A stretch of DNA of 64,000 nucleotides from CAYQOX01 sp964419335 (GTDB taxonomy: Bacteria > Hinthialibacterota > Hinthialibacteria > Hinthialibacterales > Hinthialibacteraceae), in NCBI GenBank assembly GCA_964419335.1, contig CAYQOX010000012.1, positions 31,002 to 95,001 on the forward strand, written 5' to 3'. Positions 36,540-45,541 of this stretch are shown here, one piece after another; within the stretch, counting starts at the first letter, position 1, and each line of letters opens with the position of its first letter. A model generated the notes under the pieces. It worked only from the letters and a program-made list of their open reading frames with translations. It was not told the origin of the DNA and did no database searches. Made by a program: the position numbers and the translations under genes.

Positions 36540-39104
36540 TCAACGAAAAGCAACAAAGTTATCGTCTCCGTTGCGGATAATCATCATCGTATCCTCATTC
36601 CGCGCATCGGGATAAAAATGTTGTGCGAGAAAATCCGGTCCGGTAACAATGAAACCCATCGGAGGCAGCAGGGTTTGATTGTGAAGATAATCTTCTGGGC
36701 CATAGTTCACAACGATTATCCAATGTTCACCGAATTGGGAACGTTCTACCGTGCGATCTTCTGTGAGATATTCATGGTTGGTCATTGGAAGTAAAGCTAC
36801 TTTTTCGGCGATAGGAGATAATAATTCGTAGGTATTTTTTATAAAACAATCCATTGGATGTTTATAATGGTTGCCTCGTGCAAAGGTATATTTGGGCTGG
36901 GATAAGTCGAATTCACCGGGTTCATTTTCCCAATATTTGTGAGGACCAATTTGATATAACGGCATGGTTCCTGTAGCGAGATGCTTGAGGATTTTTGTTG
37001 CGTCTCCAATCCCGCACCGATCGCCTTGATGGGTTAGCATGACAATGTATTCATGGAAAACCAGGGGAAAGAAGGGAATGGTATAAGCTCCACGATTGGG
37101 GAAATGATCAAGCATTCTTTCGCCACTAAGTATACCTTCGAAATAATGGCATACGGGAACGCCAAATTCCATACCCGTTTCAGAACCCGTAATAGGAAAC
37201 AAGGAAGAGGCATAGCGGAACAACTCTTGTTTATAATGAAGATCATCCGCATAAGCCAGAGGATTCTCAGGGTGGTGGGATTCATACAACGGAGCCGCAA
37301 AAGTTGTATCGATAAAATAGGCGTTGGGTTGATAGCGTTCTTTGACATCGGGAAGATTTCTTTGTGCGAATTCCAAACCATAATTCGAGGCGATAAGCCA
37401 AGCTTGTCCACCTGCCCAAACTCCTCCTTTCATCCGTTTTTGATTGGCATTCATCAGAATCATCTCGGGATCCCATGAAGGAGCATCTTCGTACATATCC
37501 TGGTAATTATCATGAAGACCGAATAGATAATCAAAAGAACGCACTTGCTTGGAAATAGCCCGCACTCCCTCATCGCCGCCGATCTCTTCAGCCGCGGGTA
37601 GAATATCGGGATGTTGATTGTCATAGCCTCGATGGATCCAACCCGCAAGCACAAATAACGCCTTCTCGAGTTCTAGCTTCTCATGTAGATGATGAGCGAT
37701 CGCAAGACAATCTTTGTCCGTATAAGCGTTATTCACTCGTTCTTGAATTTCACCTTTTTCATTTTCACGTCGGTGGCGTACTAAGACAAAAGGTTTGAAT
37801 TCCGGAGCACCTAGTAGTTTATGGAGTTCCGGATTACGTTTTAATTGTTCTTTGAGAGGTACAAATTTTTCATTTTCCTTGATTTGATCGCGATAAGTTT
37901 GTGCAATATCTACATAGGAATCCCCTTGATTTAAATGCATAGTAAAACTTTCTTCTTGTTTTGGAACATGAAGATCGGCGGAGAGGATTTGACGTTTTTC
38001 TTCCTCATTGATGAGAGAGTGAGATTGTATTGAGGTGTAAGGGCGGTTCCAAGAGAGCGTGAGGCTGGAATGATTGGAAATCATCCCACACATAGGCATA
38101 TTCAAACCACCCCATCCTTGATAGGTATGGAAAGCATGGCGAAATTCATAGCCTGAATCTGCGGGGAAAAATTGCCCTTCCAGGCGGGGAACTACGAGCC
38201 CACCCCCGAGTGTTTCTGTCGTCCAAAGGAGTTTTTCAAACACCAATTTTTCTAACGAAAGTTCTTGGGATGAGTTCCAATTCCAGGTCAATGCCGGTTT
38301 ATCTTCGTGTATCTGTAATTTTAAATCCACGTAATGGTGGTCATCGATGGTTTTGCGTAAAGTGCAGGAATCGGAGGAAACATGATGGCTTCGTAACTGA
38401 TTCAGTGCGATACGCTTAAACTGAGTGCCTTGACGTACATAAGCGTGTGCTACAGGTGTTTTAGGGAAGCTTTGCCAAACGGCTTGGTTCTTTTTATTTC
38501 TGAGCAAGAAAATACCTTCTTTTAAATTTACTTTTAAACCAAGAGCCTTACTCTCTAAGTCGATCGTGGAAGGTTGCTGAAAACGTTCTTGCAACTGATG
38601 CCAACGGGCCTGAGATTCTTCTTGATCCAAAGGCTGAATAGAAACCGGTTGAAGTGAGGGCGCTTCTTCCTGAACAGTAATTGGGTCTTCCAAAAAAGTA
38701 TCAAGACTCCGTTGCCCATTTTCTGGATTCCACAAACCCACCCGTATTTGATATTCTCCTACTGGTGTATTTTCGGGTACAGTCGAGTAAAGAGGGCCAT
38801 CTTGTACGTTCTCTTTTGTATTCCAATAGTAGGTTTCCAGAGAAGGTTCGTGATCCGCTTGCCACTCAATTTCTGACTTGTCATCCTTGGGAACGAAGTG
38901 AACAAAAACCCTCTCTTTTTGTTCGGTAGGCTGTCCATAATTGCTAAATTGGAAACGCAATTTTACCTGTGAGCCTGGAGAAATAATGGTGGGTGTCACA
39001 GAACTAGCCTGAAGCGCGGGTTGAAATTCTTGCCCTTGCGCTGTATGAAAAATAACTAAAGATACCAATAACAAACATATTTTTGGAATAGCATGAAATC
39101 TCAT
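36540..39104 (-). CDS. Secreted DUF5696/GH101-like glycosidase candidate
   Basis: 854 residues with a signal peptide (RFHAIPKICLLLVSLVIFHTAQG). An N-terminal Ig-like domain (about 30-145) precedes a beta-sandwich and a TIM-barrel-like region. The barrel has GWIHRGYDNQHPDILPAAEE, FGLHDNYQDMYEDAPSWDP, YFIDTTFAAPLYE and GSETGMEFGVP, where Asp (FIDT) and Glu (GSETG) sit at barrel strand ends as catalytic acids do in GH101/GH129-like and DUF5696 proteins. It would act on exported glycans outside the cytoplasm. It is 53 bp upstream of the heparinase-like gene on the same strand, so the two are probably co-transcribed and work on the same polymer. Substrate unknown. Confidence 0.72.
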   Translation of the reverse strand: MRFHAIPKICLLLVSLVIFHTAQGQEFQPALQASSVTPTIISPGSQVKLRFQFSNYGQPTEQKERVFVHFVPKDDKSEIEWQADHEPSLETYYWNTKENVQDGPLYSTVPENTPVGEYQIRVGLWNPENGQRSLDTFLEDPITVQEEAPSLQPVSIQPLDQEESQARWHQLQERFQQPSTIDLESKALGLKVNLKEGIFLLRNKKNQAVWQSFPKTPVAHAYVRQGTQFKRIALNQLRSHHVSSDSCTLRKTIDDHHYVDLKLQIHEDKPALTWNWNSSQELSLEKLVFEKLLWTTETLGGGLVVPRLEGQFFPADSGYEFRHAFHTYQGWGGLNMPMCGMISNHSSLTLSWNRPYTSIQSHSLINEEEKRQILSADLHVPKQEESFTMHLNQGDSYVDIAQTYRDQIKENEKFVPLKEQLKRNPELHKLLGAPEFKPFVLVRHRRENEKGEIQERVNNAYTDKDCLAIAHHLHEKLELEKALFVLAGWIHRGYDNQHPDILPAAEEIGGDEGVRAISKQVRSFDYLFGLHDNYQDMYEDAPSWDPEMILMNANQKRMKGGVWAGGQAWLIASNYGLEFAQRNLPDVKERYQPNAYFIDTTFAAPLYESHHPENPLAYADDLHYKQELFRYASSLFPITGSETGMEFGVPVCHYFEGILSGERMLDHFPNRGAYTIPFFPLVFHEYIVMLTHQGDRCGIGDATKILKHLATGTMPLYQIGPHKYWENEPGEFDLSQPKYTFARGNHYKHPMDCFIKNTYELLSPIAEKVALLPMTNHEYLTEDRTVERSQFGEHWIIVVNYGPEDYLHNQTLLPPMGFIVTGPDFLAQHFYPDARNEDTMMIIRNGDDNFVAFR

Positions 39105-39235
39105 ATGTCACTATACCTTTTTCGATGAATTATGGAAAAATAGGGTGTATAAATGTAGAGCATTATGGCATAACTTCCTGAATATTTCATCCTGTAGATC
39201 GTGGATGAGTTCAGATTTGTGGAAAGGTGGAAATA

Positions 39236-40465
39236 ATGAGTTTATTCAGATGGCTAATAATTGGGGTGGTTATGATCAGTGTTGGAGCACAGGCTTCGAG
39301 TGAAGAACGGGTTATTCTTGGATTGGAAAACCTTCTCAACAAGCACGTGGATCTAATTCAGGATAAAAATGTAGGGATAATTGCCAACCATACCTCGGTA
39401 GATGTCGAAGGGAATCATATTGTTGATTTAGTTTCAAATCATGCCAACGTCAAAGCCGTATTTGGGCCGGAGCATGGTTTTCAAGGTGATGTCGATGATG
39501 GAACGGAGATCGAAGACCAGCACCGGGATGAACTGCAAATTTACAGTATTTATGGCAACTATCGGATGCCAACTCGAAAGATGCTAGAAGACCTCGATAT
39601 TTTGATCTATGACATACAAGACGTTGGAGTTAAATTCTATACCTTTATATCTAATCTATTCTTGTCTATGAAAGCGGCTAAACGGGATGGGGTTCGAGTG
39701 ATTGTCCTGGACCGTCCCAATCCGATTACGGCGACCCGAGTGGAAGGCGCGGTCACGTATCCCTCGAATGCGAGCTTTGTAGGTGTCGCTCCCTTACCCA
39801 TACGCTATGGGATGACCGTGGGCGAATTAGCCAAACTTTTTAATCAAGAAGCCTACTTGGGTTTCGCGATTGATTGCGATTTAACCGTTATCCCGATGAG
39901 TGGGTATAAACGATCCATGTGGTATAATGAGACCGGCTTACCTTGGATTAAGCCTTCACCGAACATGCCAGATTTGCAAACCGCCATGATTTATCCTGGT
40001 AACTGTTTGTTTGAAGGAACAAATTTGTCTGAAGGGCGGGGAACTTATCAACCCTTTTTACAAGTAGGTGCTCCTTTCTTCCAGGCGGAGAAATGGATCG
40101 AGGAAATCGACGAAGAATATTTTCGTGGGGTTGAAGTCGAGACAACAAGATTCACCCCAAAAAGTATTCCCGGAATGGATACGCGGCCAAAACATCAAGA
40201 TACAAAGTGCCAGGGGTTGACTTTTCACATAACCAACCCCGATGAGTTTAAACCGATCCCAATGACCGTAGCCTTATTGGTGGAAGCCCAGAAAAAATTC
40301 GCTTCTTCCATCAGTTACCGACGTTATATGGATAATTTATGGGGCAGTGAAAATCTGCGTTCGATGCTAAACGATGAGTTTGATACTCCCACAATTCTTC
40401 AAACATTTAACGAAGATCTCGAGCGTTTTAAGAAAGTTCGCAAAAAATATTTGATTTATGATTAA
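39236..40465 (+). CDS. DUF1343 (NamZ-like exo-N-acetylmuramidase) protein
   Basis: 409 residues with a signal peptide (SLFRWLIIGVVMISVGAQAS). It has DUF1343 motifs throughout: VGIIANHTSVDVEGNHIVDL, VFGPEHGFQGDVDDGTE, DLDILIYDIQDVGVKFYTFI, VLDRPNPI, PIRYGMTVGELAKLFN, and WIKPSPNMPDLQTAMIYPG followed by NLSEGRGT. DUF1343 includes NamZ (GH171), which releases N-acetylmuramic acid from the non-reducing end of peptidoglycan fragments. It would work in the periplasm, recycling its own wall or scavenging from other cells. ATG 39236 preferred (AGGTGG 6 nt upstream). The 3' end overlaps the converging PadR gene by 4 bp. Confidence 0.88.
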   Translation: MSLFRWLIIGVVMISVGAQASSEERVILGLENLLNKHVDLIQDKNVGIIANHTSVDVEGNHIVDLVSNHANVKAVFGPEHGFQGDVDDGTEIEDQHRDELQIYSIYGNYRMPTRKMLEDLDILIYDIQDVGVKFYTFISNLFLSMKAAKRDGVRVIVLDRPNPITATRVEGAVTYPSNASFVGVAPLPIRYGMTVGELAKLFNQEAYLGFAIDCDLTVIPMSGYKRSMWYNETGLPWIKPSPNMPDLQTAMIYPGNCLFEGTNLSEGRGTYQPFLQVGAPFFQAEKWIEEIDEEYFRGVEVETTRFTPKSIPGMDTRPKHQDTKCQGLTFHITNPDEFKPIPMTVALLVEAQKKFASSISYRRYMDNLWGSENLRSMLNDEFDTPTILQTFNEDLERFKKVRKKYLIYD

Positions 40466-40791
40466 GTCTCTTCTAGTACGAGTTTCATCGCTCGAGAGAA
40501 AAAACTCCAGGTCTTTTTCTCTTCTTCTAACTCTTTATTACCTTTCGGAGTTAGGGAGTAAATACGGACTTTTGTGCCTGTATCCCGCATTTTCCACTCC
40601 GAATGAATGAGTCCATTTTTTTCTAATTTGTGCAGAGTAGGATAGATGGTTCCTTCACCAAAGGAAAACACACCTAGACTTTTTTCCTGAATTTTTTCAT
40701 CTAATCCGTAAGCATGACAGGGGCCATCTTTCAGTACCGCTAAGAGAATCGTTTTTAAATGCCCTTTCATTAGTTCTCGATCAAATTTCAT
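40462..40791 (-). CDS. PadR-family transcriptional regulator
   Basis: 109 residues. The winged-helix PadR pattern is clear: MKGHLKTILLAVLKDGPCHAYGL, then GEGTIYPTLHKLEKNGLIHSEW, then RIYSLTPKGNKEL. It is the short PadR type with little C-terminal dimerisation domain. Such repressors usually control an adjacent transporter or stress gene and respond to phenolics or drugs. Here the divergent side is a 1.5-kb gene-poor region, so the target is not obvious and autoregulation is possible. The start at 40791 has GGGGA 5-6 nt upstream and matches the family (MKFDRELMKGH). ATG 40803 is an alternative. Confidence 0.85.
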   Translation of the reverse strand: MKFDRELMKGHLKTILLAVLKDGPCHAYGLDEKIQEKSLGVFSFGEGTIYPTLHKLEKNGLIHSEWKMRDTGTKVRIYSLTPKGNKELEEEKKTWSFFSRAMKLVLEET

Positions 40792-40803
40792 TTGATTCCC
40801 CAT

Positions 40804-42373
40804 TAACCATTAATATTGTTTCTATTACTATATCATACAAGGCTATATATTATAAGGTATAATTACAATTGTAAAGTACTTGATTTCTGTAATATTCGAA
40901 AGGAGAATCAAAGAGTAAGTATTGCTAAATTTGTATAGACTTTTATGGATAAATTAATATCTATAACGGTTTAATATTGCCTCTAATGGGCTTGATAGGG
41001 GGGGCAGGGGGCTTGTCTACTCGCAATTGAAGACTCTACTTGTTAATAAAATCCATTGATTTCGAGTACGGAAAAATGTTAAAAATCAAGACCTTGTTCA
41101 TGGAGTTTATTAAGCTTTAATAATTAATCCGATCTTAAAATCCATTTGAAGCTCGAATTTTTTTGTCAATTTGTGCGAATTGAATACGTGCTATCTCTCT
41201 TACCCCATCGCAGGATAACCTTCTAGAAATCTCATAGACGGCAAATAGCTGGCAGATTGCACTTTAGGAATACAAAAAACTAGATGAAAAGAGGCTTAAG
41301 GGTGGGTCAAAAACCAAACGTTGCCCTGGGTCAATTTCCAAACGGTGCCAGCACCAGAGCATCATTGCAAACTTCAGTACAGGCAAAGTGGGCTTCTGTA
41401 TCTGCAATAATTCAAATAACCCAAATACAGATATAACAACCTCAGATTAAATGATTTATAGATTCTGGATTGATTGTCATAGTGAATGGATCTTCCCTTG
41501 CATTCATTCTAACTATCTGAAAATAAAGGAATTATATTAAATACATTTGGAATCCATTCAATTTTTTGTCCAATCGAATACGGGGTCACACTGGGCGGCT
41601 CTGGGAAGGGAAAATACGCCGATCCCGGAGGCTCCAAAATGGCCGGCAATACAAAAGAACCTAATCGAAGGAGATAGAAAAAGGATGTTGGGTTTATCCA
41701 ATTTATTAAGGTCAAAATATGAGCATCCATTGGCTTTAAAAAAGACCTTGAATGAAAGGACGTAAGTGAAAAAAAGTTGATTCATTTAAGAAAGTTGGAA
41801 TAAGAAAGAGAATGAATTATCTCCAAAAAGAGAAAAAAGACAAGCCGGGAAAAACCTAGTGAAAAGAGCCTTAGCATAACATTATAAACTTTATTTTTTG
41901 AGTCATTTTCCCCATTTCGCGTTGTGATAATCATTGTCTTTTTTTTCATAACGAACCGATAGAAGAACAAGTTTCATCAATAGAGTTGGAATTGAAAGAG
42001 AGATGAGGTAGGATAATTATTTGAATTGTAATAAGTTATTAAATATTATAATGATATAATAAAACAATAGAATAAAATTATAAATTTACTATTCCTTTAT
42101 GAGAAATGATTATAATAATATCATTTTATCAAATTAGAGAAAATATAATGCGCTTGAATATCGAAGATGTTCGGATTTTCGTGAAATTCAGAACAACGGT
42201 TTTTTGTTTATGTGTGAACCTTATTTGAGAGTAAAAGCGAATACTTCTAAGTGGTTAAGAAACAAAAACAGTTACGACATTTTTATAACATTAAAGTCGA
42301 TTCTAGAGAAAAGTTCATAATTATTCAAGGGGATAAGCAGGAGTTCATGTATTTTCTTAAGAAAAAGAGGGAA
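40804..42373. other. Gene-poor, AT-rich region
   Basis: 1.57 kb without a credible gene. The only recognisable items are an IS21-like terminal repeat remnant (41304-41349) and a GC-richer patch at 41570-41700. That patch encodes short fragments in several frames, including VTLGGSGKGKYADPGGSK on the plus strand, which could be the remains of a coding sequence. The stretch 42000-42370 is especially AT-rich and featureless. It looks like a decayed insertion site. Confidence 0.5.
41304..41349. mobile_element. IS21-like terminal repeat remnant
   Basis: Two tandem 22-bp copies, GGGTCAAAAACCAAACG-type at 41304-41325 and GGGTCAATTTCCAAACG-type at 41328-41349, match at 18 of 22 positions with a 24-bp period. 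IS21-family ends carry such multiple GGGTCAA-starting repeats bound by the transposase. No istA or istB genes are present, so this is a solo end or scar. Confidence 0.45.
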
Positions 42374-42823
42374 TTAATATTTACGCGGGGAGTCGATGAT
42401 TAAGGTTACGGGGCCATCATTGACCAATTCCACATCCATCATTGCACCAAATTCACCTGCCTGGGTATTGAGGCCCATTTGGCGAAACTTTTCGATCGCA
42501 CACAAATAAAGATTATTGGCTTTCTCAGGTGGGGCCGACTGGGTGAAATCAGGACGGCGGCCTTTGCGGCAATCTCCATAGAGTGTGAATTGAGAAACGA
42601 TTAAGGCTTGCCCGTGGATTTCGAGCAGAGATTGGTCGAACTTGCCTTCTTGGTTAGGAAAAATACGGAGATTACAGATTTTTTCAACAATCCAGGTGAG
42701 ATCATCTTCTGTATCTTCTTTATGAACAGCCAATAAAACCAACAGTCCACGATGAATCTCACCGACAATTTTATGATCAACTTTCACCCTCGCGTGGCTC
42801 ACACGCTGTACAACTGCTTTCAT
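42374..42823 (-). CDS. dtd: D-aminoacyl-tRNA deacylase
   Basis: 149 residues, full length. Family motifs: MKAVVQRVSHARVKV at the start, LLVLLAVHKEDTEDDLTW, the active-site SQFTLYGDCRKGRRPDFT (S-Q-x-T), and the trans-editing loop motif NDGPVTLIIDS (usual form NxGPVT) near the end. It hydrolyses D-amino acids, and glycine from mischarged tRNA-Ala, protecting translation. AAGGA lies about 9 nt before the start. It is followed upstream on the same strand (33-bp gap) by a coiled-coil hypothetical gene, possibly in the same transcript. Confidence 0.96.
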   Translation of the reverse strand: MKAVVQRVSHARVKVDHKIVGEIHRGLLVLLAVHKEDTEDDLTWIVEKICNLRIFPNQEGKFDQSLLEIHGQALIVSQFTLYGDCRKGRRPDFTQSAPPEKANNLYLCAIEKFRQMGLNTQAGEFGAMMDVELVNDGPVTLIIDSPRKY

Positions 42824-42856
42824 ATGAAAAATCCTTGGAGATGAGAAATCTTTGGT

Positions 42857-43495
42857 TCAAGTCGATTCTTCGATTTCCATTTTATATTTAATAAGTTGAG
42901 TGATTTTACCAGGAAGTTCACGTAAAAGCCGTTCGGCTTTCAAGCGTTCGGTGGCAATCGAATATTTTCCTTTGCGGCTGCGGATCGCTTTTTCATCCTG
43001 CTTGATTTTCCAAAATAATGCCTTGGTAGAATCGATTTTATTTTGGATCTTTTCGAGTTCTTTTTGACGCTCTTCCGCGGACAATTGAAATTGATTGGCA
43101 CGATAATTATCGCTGGGCATTGATTCTGTCATCACATCGAGCGGAACCGGATTCAACAGGGAAGGGGTGTTTTGCGGATTTTGGGTTAAATTCTGAGGTT
43201 TTTTGGTGACGGAATCCAGGATCATTAGAAGTTGGGGAATTCGTGAAGGCGGCGGCACTGGACGTTTTCGCGAAGTCGGCTGGGGTGCCGGCGTAGACGC
43301 AATACCGAGTGTTGCAAGGAAATCGTGCTTATTATTTAGATATAGTTTACGTAAAGATTCAACCATATCTTTTAGTTTGGGATCACGAAACGCGGTTTCT
43401 TCGGCATAGCGAATTTCACGTTTTAACTTTTGTTCAAGTTCTTTACGGGAATTTTCTTGATTCATAGGTAAATTCCAATCGAATATTTTGTCCAA
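42857..43495 (-). CDS. Coiled-coil hypothetical protein
   Basis: 212 residues, family not recognised. Two charged helical regions (residues 14-60 and 140-210, e.g. SAEERQKELEKIQNKIDSTK) flank a Pro/Thr/Asn-rich linker (TPAPQPTSRKRPVPPPSR and TQNPQNTPSLLNPVP). No signal peptide; it should be cytosolic and may be a scaffold. An in-frame ATG at 43465 is an equally possible start. It shares a strand with dtd. Confidence 0.6.
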   Translation of the reverse strand: MDKIFDWNLPMNQENSRKELEQKLKREIRYAEETAFRDPKLKDMVESLRKLYLNNKHDFLATLGIASTPAPQPTSRKRPVPPPSRIPQLLMILDSVTKKPQNLTQNPQNTPSLLNPVPLDVMTESMPSDNYRANQFQLSAEERQKELEKIQNKIDSTKALFWKIKQDEKAIRSRKGKYSIATERLKAERLLRELPGKITQLIKYKMEIEEST

Positions 43496-43645
43496 AACAT
43501 TCTATAATAGATATCATACACGAAAAATACGGTTTTTTTAGGATCCATCCTTGGAAAAATAGCCTCGTTGCCGATACACTCACTTTATGATTTAATAGTA
43601 GTTTCGGATAAAAATTCTTTCAATTTAAGGAAATTAGTGACTCTT

Positions 43646-44845
43646 ATGAAACTGCGACTGTTTTCATGGATTAGTCTTGGAATGATATTTTGTGGATTAT
43701 TTTTGTTTACTGGGTGTCAATCTACCTCTGAACCCACGTTTAAAAGAGATGTGCGGGAAGCCCTGGATCATTTCTACCGCGGGGAACGATATGAACGTAA
43801 TGGGGATATAGCTCGCGCTGAAGAAGAGTATTGGGGTTCTCTTGAAATCTCCCCTCGTCCCGTAACCTATTACCGTCTCGCTCAAATTAAAATCATGCAA
43901 GAAGACATGGATAGCGCCAAGGGTTTATTGCAAAAAGCATTGAAATTAAGCCCTAATTACACAGCAGCGCGTCAGAGGATGCAACAATTACAAATCATGG
44001 GCGGGGAAGAGGTGGAAGTTGAACCTTCACAGCAATCTATGGTTTCAGAATCAGACGAAACCCGAATAGATACGAGTCGTCCCACGTCAAGGATGGAATT
44101 GGAGGAAGACGAATCCCGACCATCCTCAGAGATAGATACGACTCTTCAAGATAGTGAAGAGCAAATGGACGATAATGTCTTACAACAGATAGAAACTATG
44201 TCAGAGCAAGAAGAACAAGATCAGGAAATAGAGGAAGTTGAAGAGGATATTGATACCTTCGAGTCTGAATCGGAAGAATCCATTCCAGAAGAGACGGATT
44301 CCAAAGAAGTTGTTCCTGAAGAATCCCTAGAAGATCAACAGCCATCAACCCTCGATAAGGAAATAGAAAGCCAGGAGTTAGAGAGTTCGGGGGCTTCTTT
44401 AGAAATGAAAGAAACCCTCAATCGAGAAAATTGGAATGAGGCCATACAAATAGCCAAGCGTTTGCTGAGCGAAAATCCCGAACAACCCGTTGTCCTTTAT
44501 AATATGGGTATTGCCCATATCCAACTTCAGCAATATGAACAAGCAGAGTCCTCTTTACGCCAGGCCATTGAGTATAATCCACAATTTGCCGATGCTTATA
44601 ACGATTTAGGTGTGGTTTTGGATTATCAGGGAAACAAAAGCGATGCGTTACAGTGCTATGAAAAGGCGATCGAAATTAGTAATCACGCTGATGCCTACTT
44701 TAATCTAGCCAAAATACGAGAAAAAGAAGGGGATTACAAACAAGCCATTCGCTTGTATGAAAACTATCTTGAACAAGAGAGTCAGGATGAATACGCTGAA
44801 TATGCCCGAGAACGGATCCAAAAATTGCGGCGCCTAGCGTATTAA
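43646..44845 (+). CDS. TPR lipoprotein with acidic linker
   Basis: 399 residues. Lipoprotein signal with lipobox FTGC (KLRLFSWISLGMIFCGLFLFTGC). There are two TPR-like repeats near residues 40-110 (ALDHFYRGERYERNGDIARA). A 150-residue acidic, Glu/Ser-rich spacer follows (about 120-275). Then three to four TPRs at the C-terminus (NMGIAHIQLQQYEQAESSLR, AYNDLGVVLDYQGNKSDALQ, AYFNLAKIREKEGDYKQAIR). TPR proteins mediate protein contacts; a lipid anchor plus a long flexible arm suggests a periplasmic or outer-membrane assembly role. ATG 43646 was chosen for the proper signal peptide; AAGGA is 14 nt upstream, rather far. It is followed 15 bp later by a small coiled-coil gene. Confidence 0.8.
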   Translation: MKLRLFSWISLGMIFCGLFLFTGCQSTSEPTFKRDVREALDHFYRGERYERNGDIARAEEEYWGSLEISPRPVTYYRLAQIKIMQEDMDSAKGLLQKALKLSPNYTAARQRMQQLQIMGGEEVEVEPSQQSMVSESDETRIDTSRPTSRMELEEDESRPSSEIDTTLQDSEEQMDDNVLQQIETMSEQEEQDQEIEEVEEDIDTFESESEESIPEETDSKEVVPEESLEDQQPSTLDKEIESQELESSGASLEMKETLNRENWNEAIQIAKRLLSENPEQPVVLYNMGIAHIQLQQYEQAESSLRQAIEYNPQFADAYNDLGVVLDYQGNKSDALQCYEKAIEISNHADAYFNLAKIREKEGDYKQAIRLYENYLEQESQDEYAEYARERIQKLRRLAY

Positions 44846-44860
44846 TGGGATAAACGAAAA

Positions 44861-45256
44861 ATGAATGTAAATCAAGAATACGCCCTTCAAGATGCACTGT
44901 ACCACTTATTCCAGTTGGAACAGCGAGCAAGTTCTATTAGACAAATCCACCAAGATTTGTTAAATCATTGTCTAGAAATAATTGGTGAACAGAAGAATCG
45001 TGGATTTATTTTCATGCTGAAAAATAAATTTGGACTTAGCAAAGAAGCCGCCAAAAAATTGTTTTACGATCACCGGAAAAAGAAACAAGATGACACTGAT
45101 CCCAATCAATCACCTCAGAAAGAACCTGAATCCGTCGATGAAAAAATTGAAATGCTCATGGGGTACATGCGAGAGACCACCTCTAAACTAGACCGTATTG
45201 AGGATGATATATCGAACTTAAAGGAAAAAGTCGAAGAGATCCTCAAACGTATATAG
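44861..45256 (+). CDS. Small coiled-coil protein
   Basis: 131 residues, family not recognised. Helical N-terminal half (DALYHLFQLEQRASSIRQIH), a basic patch (RKKKQ) and a C-terminal heptad coiled coil (MRETTSKLDRIEDDISNLKE). No signal peptide. It starts 15 bp after the TPR lipoprotein gene and is likely translated from the same mRNA. Confidence 0.65.
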   Translation: MNVNQEYALQDALYHLFQLEQRASSIRQIHQDLLNHCLEIIGEQKNRGFIFMLKNKFGLSKEAAKKLFYDHRKKKQDDTDPNQSPQKEPESVDEKIEMLMGYMRETTSKLDRIEDDISNLKEKVEEILKRI

Positions 45257-45541
45257 CCAATCCCAATCCATTTATTTTCCCATTCATTTAAAACTCTTAA
45301 GAAATTCCAAGGGACCGAATTCTAGGGTTTCTTTTTCTTTTAGTTTACATAATATATCTTATGCGAATGATAAATGGCTTAAAAAACACCCATACTCTTT
45401 GTTTCTTTTCTGTTTTTCCTGAAATTCTTGCATAACTTGCATCTTTTCGGAGCGTTAGAATCGTTACATAATGTAGGAGTGATTCGAAGACCTAAAGCAA
45501 TCAGAGGTCTTCTATCCACACACGAAAGGAGATTATTTCTC

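Noticed and set aside
41547..41765. 72-residue frame in the gene-poor region
   Set aside because: No ribosome site or family signal; the overlapping minus-strand frames look equally good, so none is convincing.
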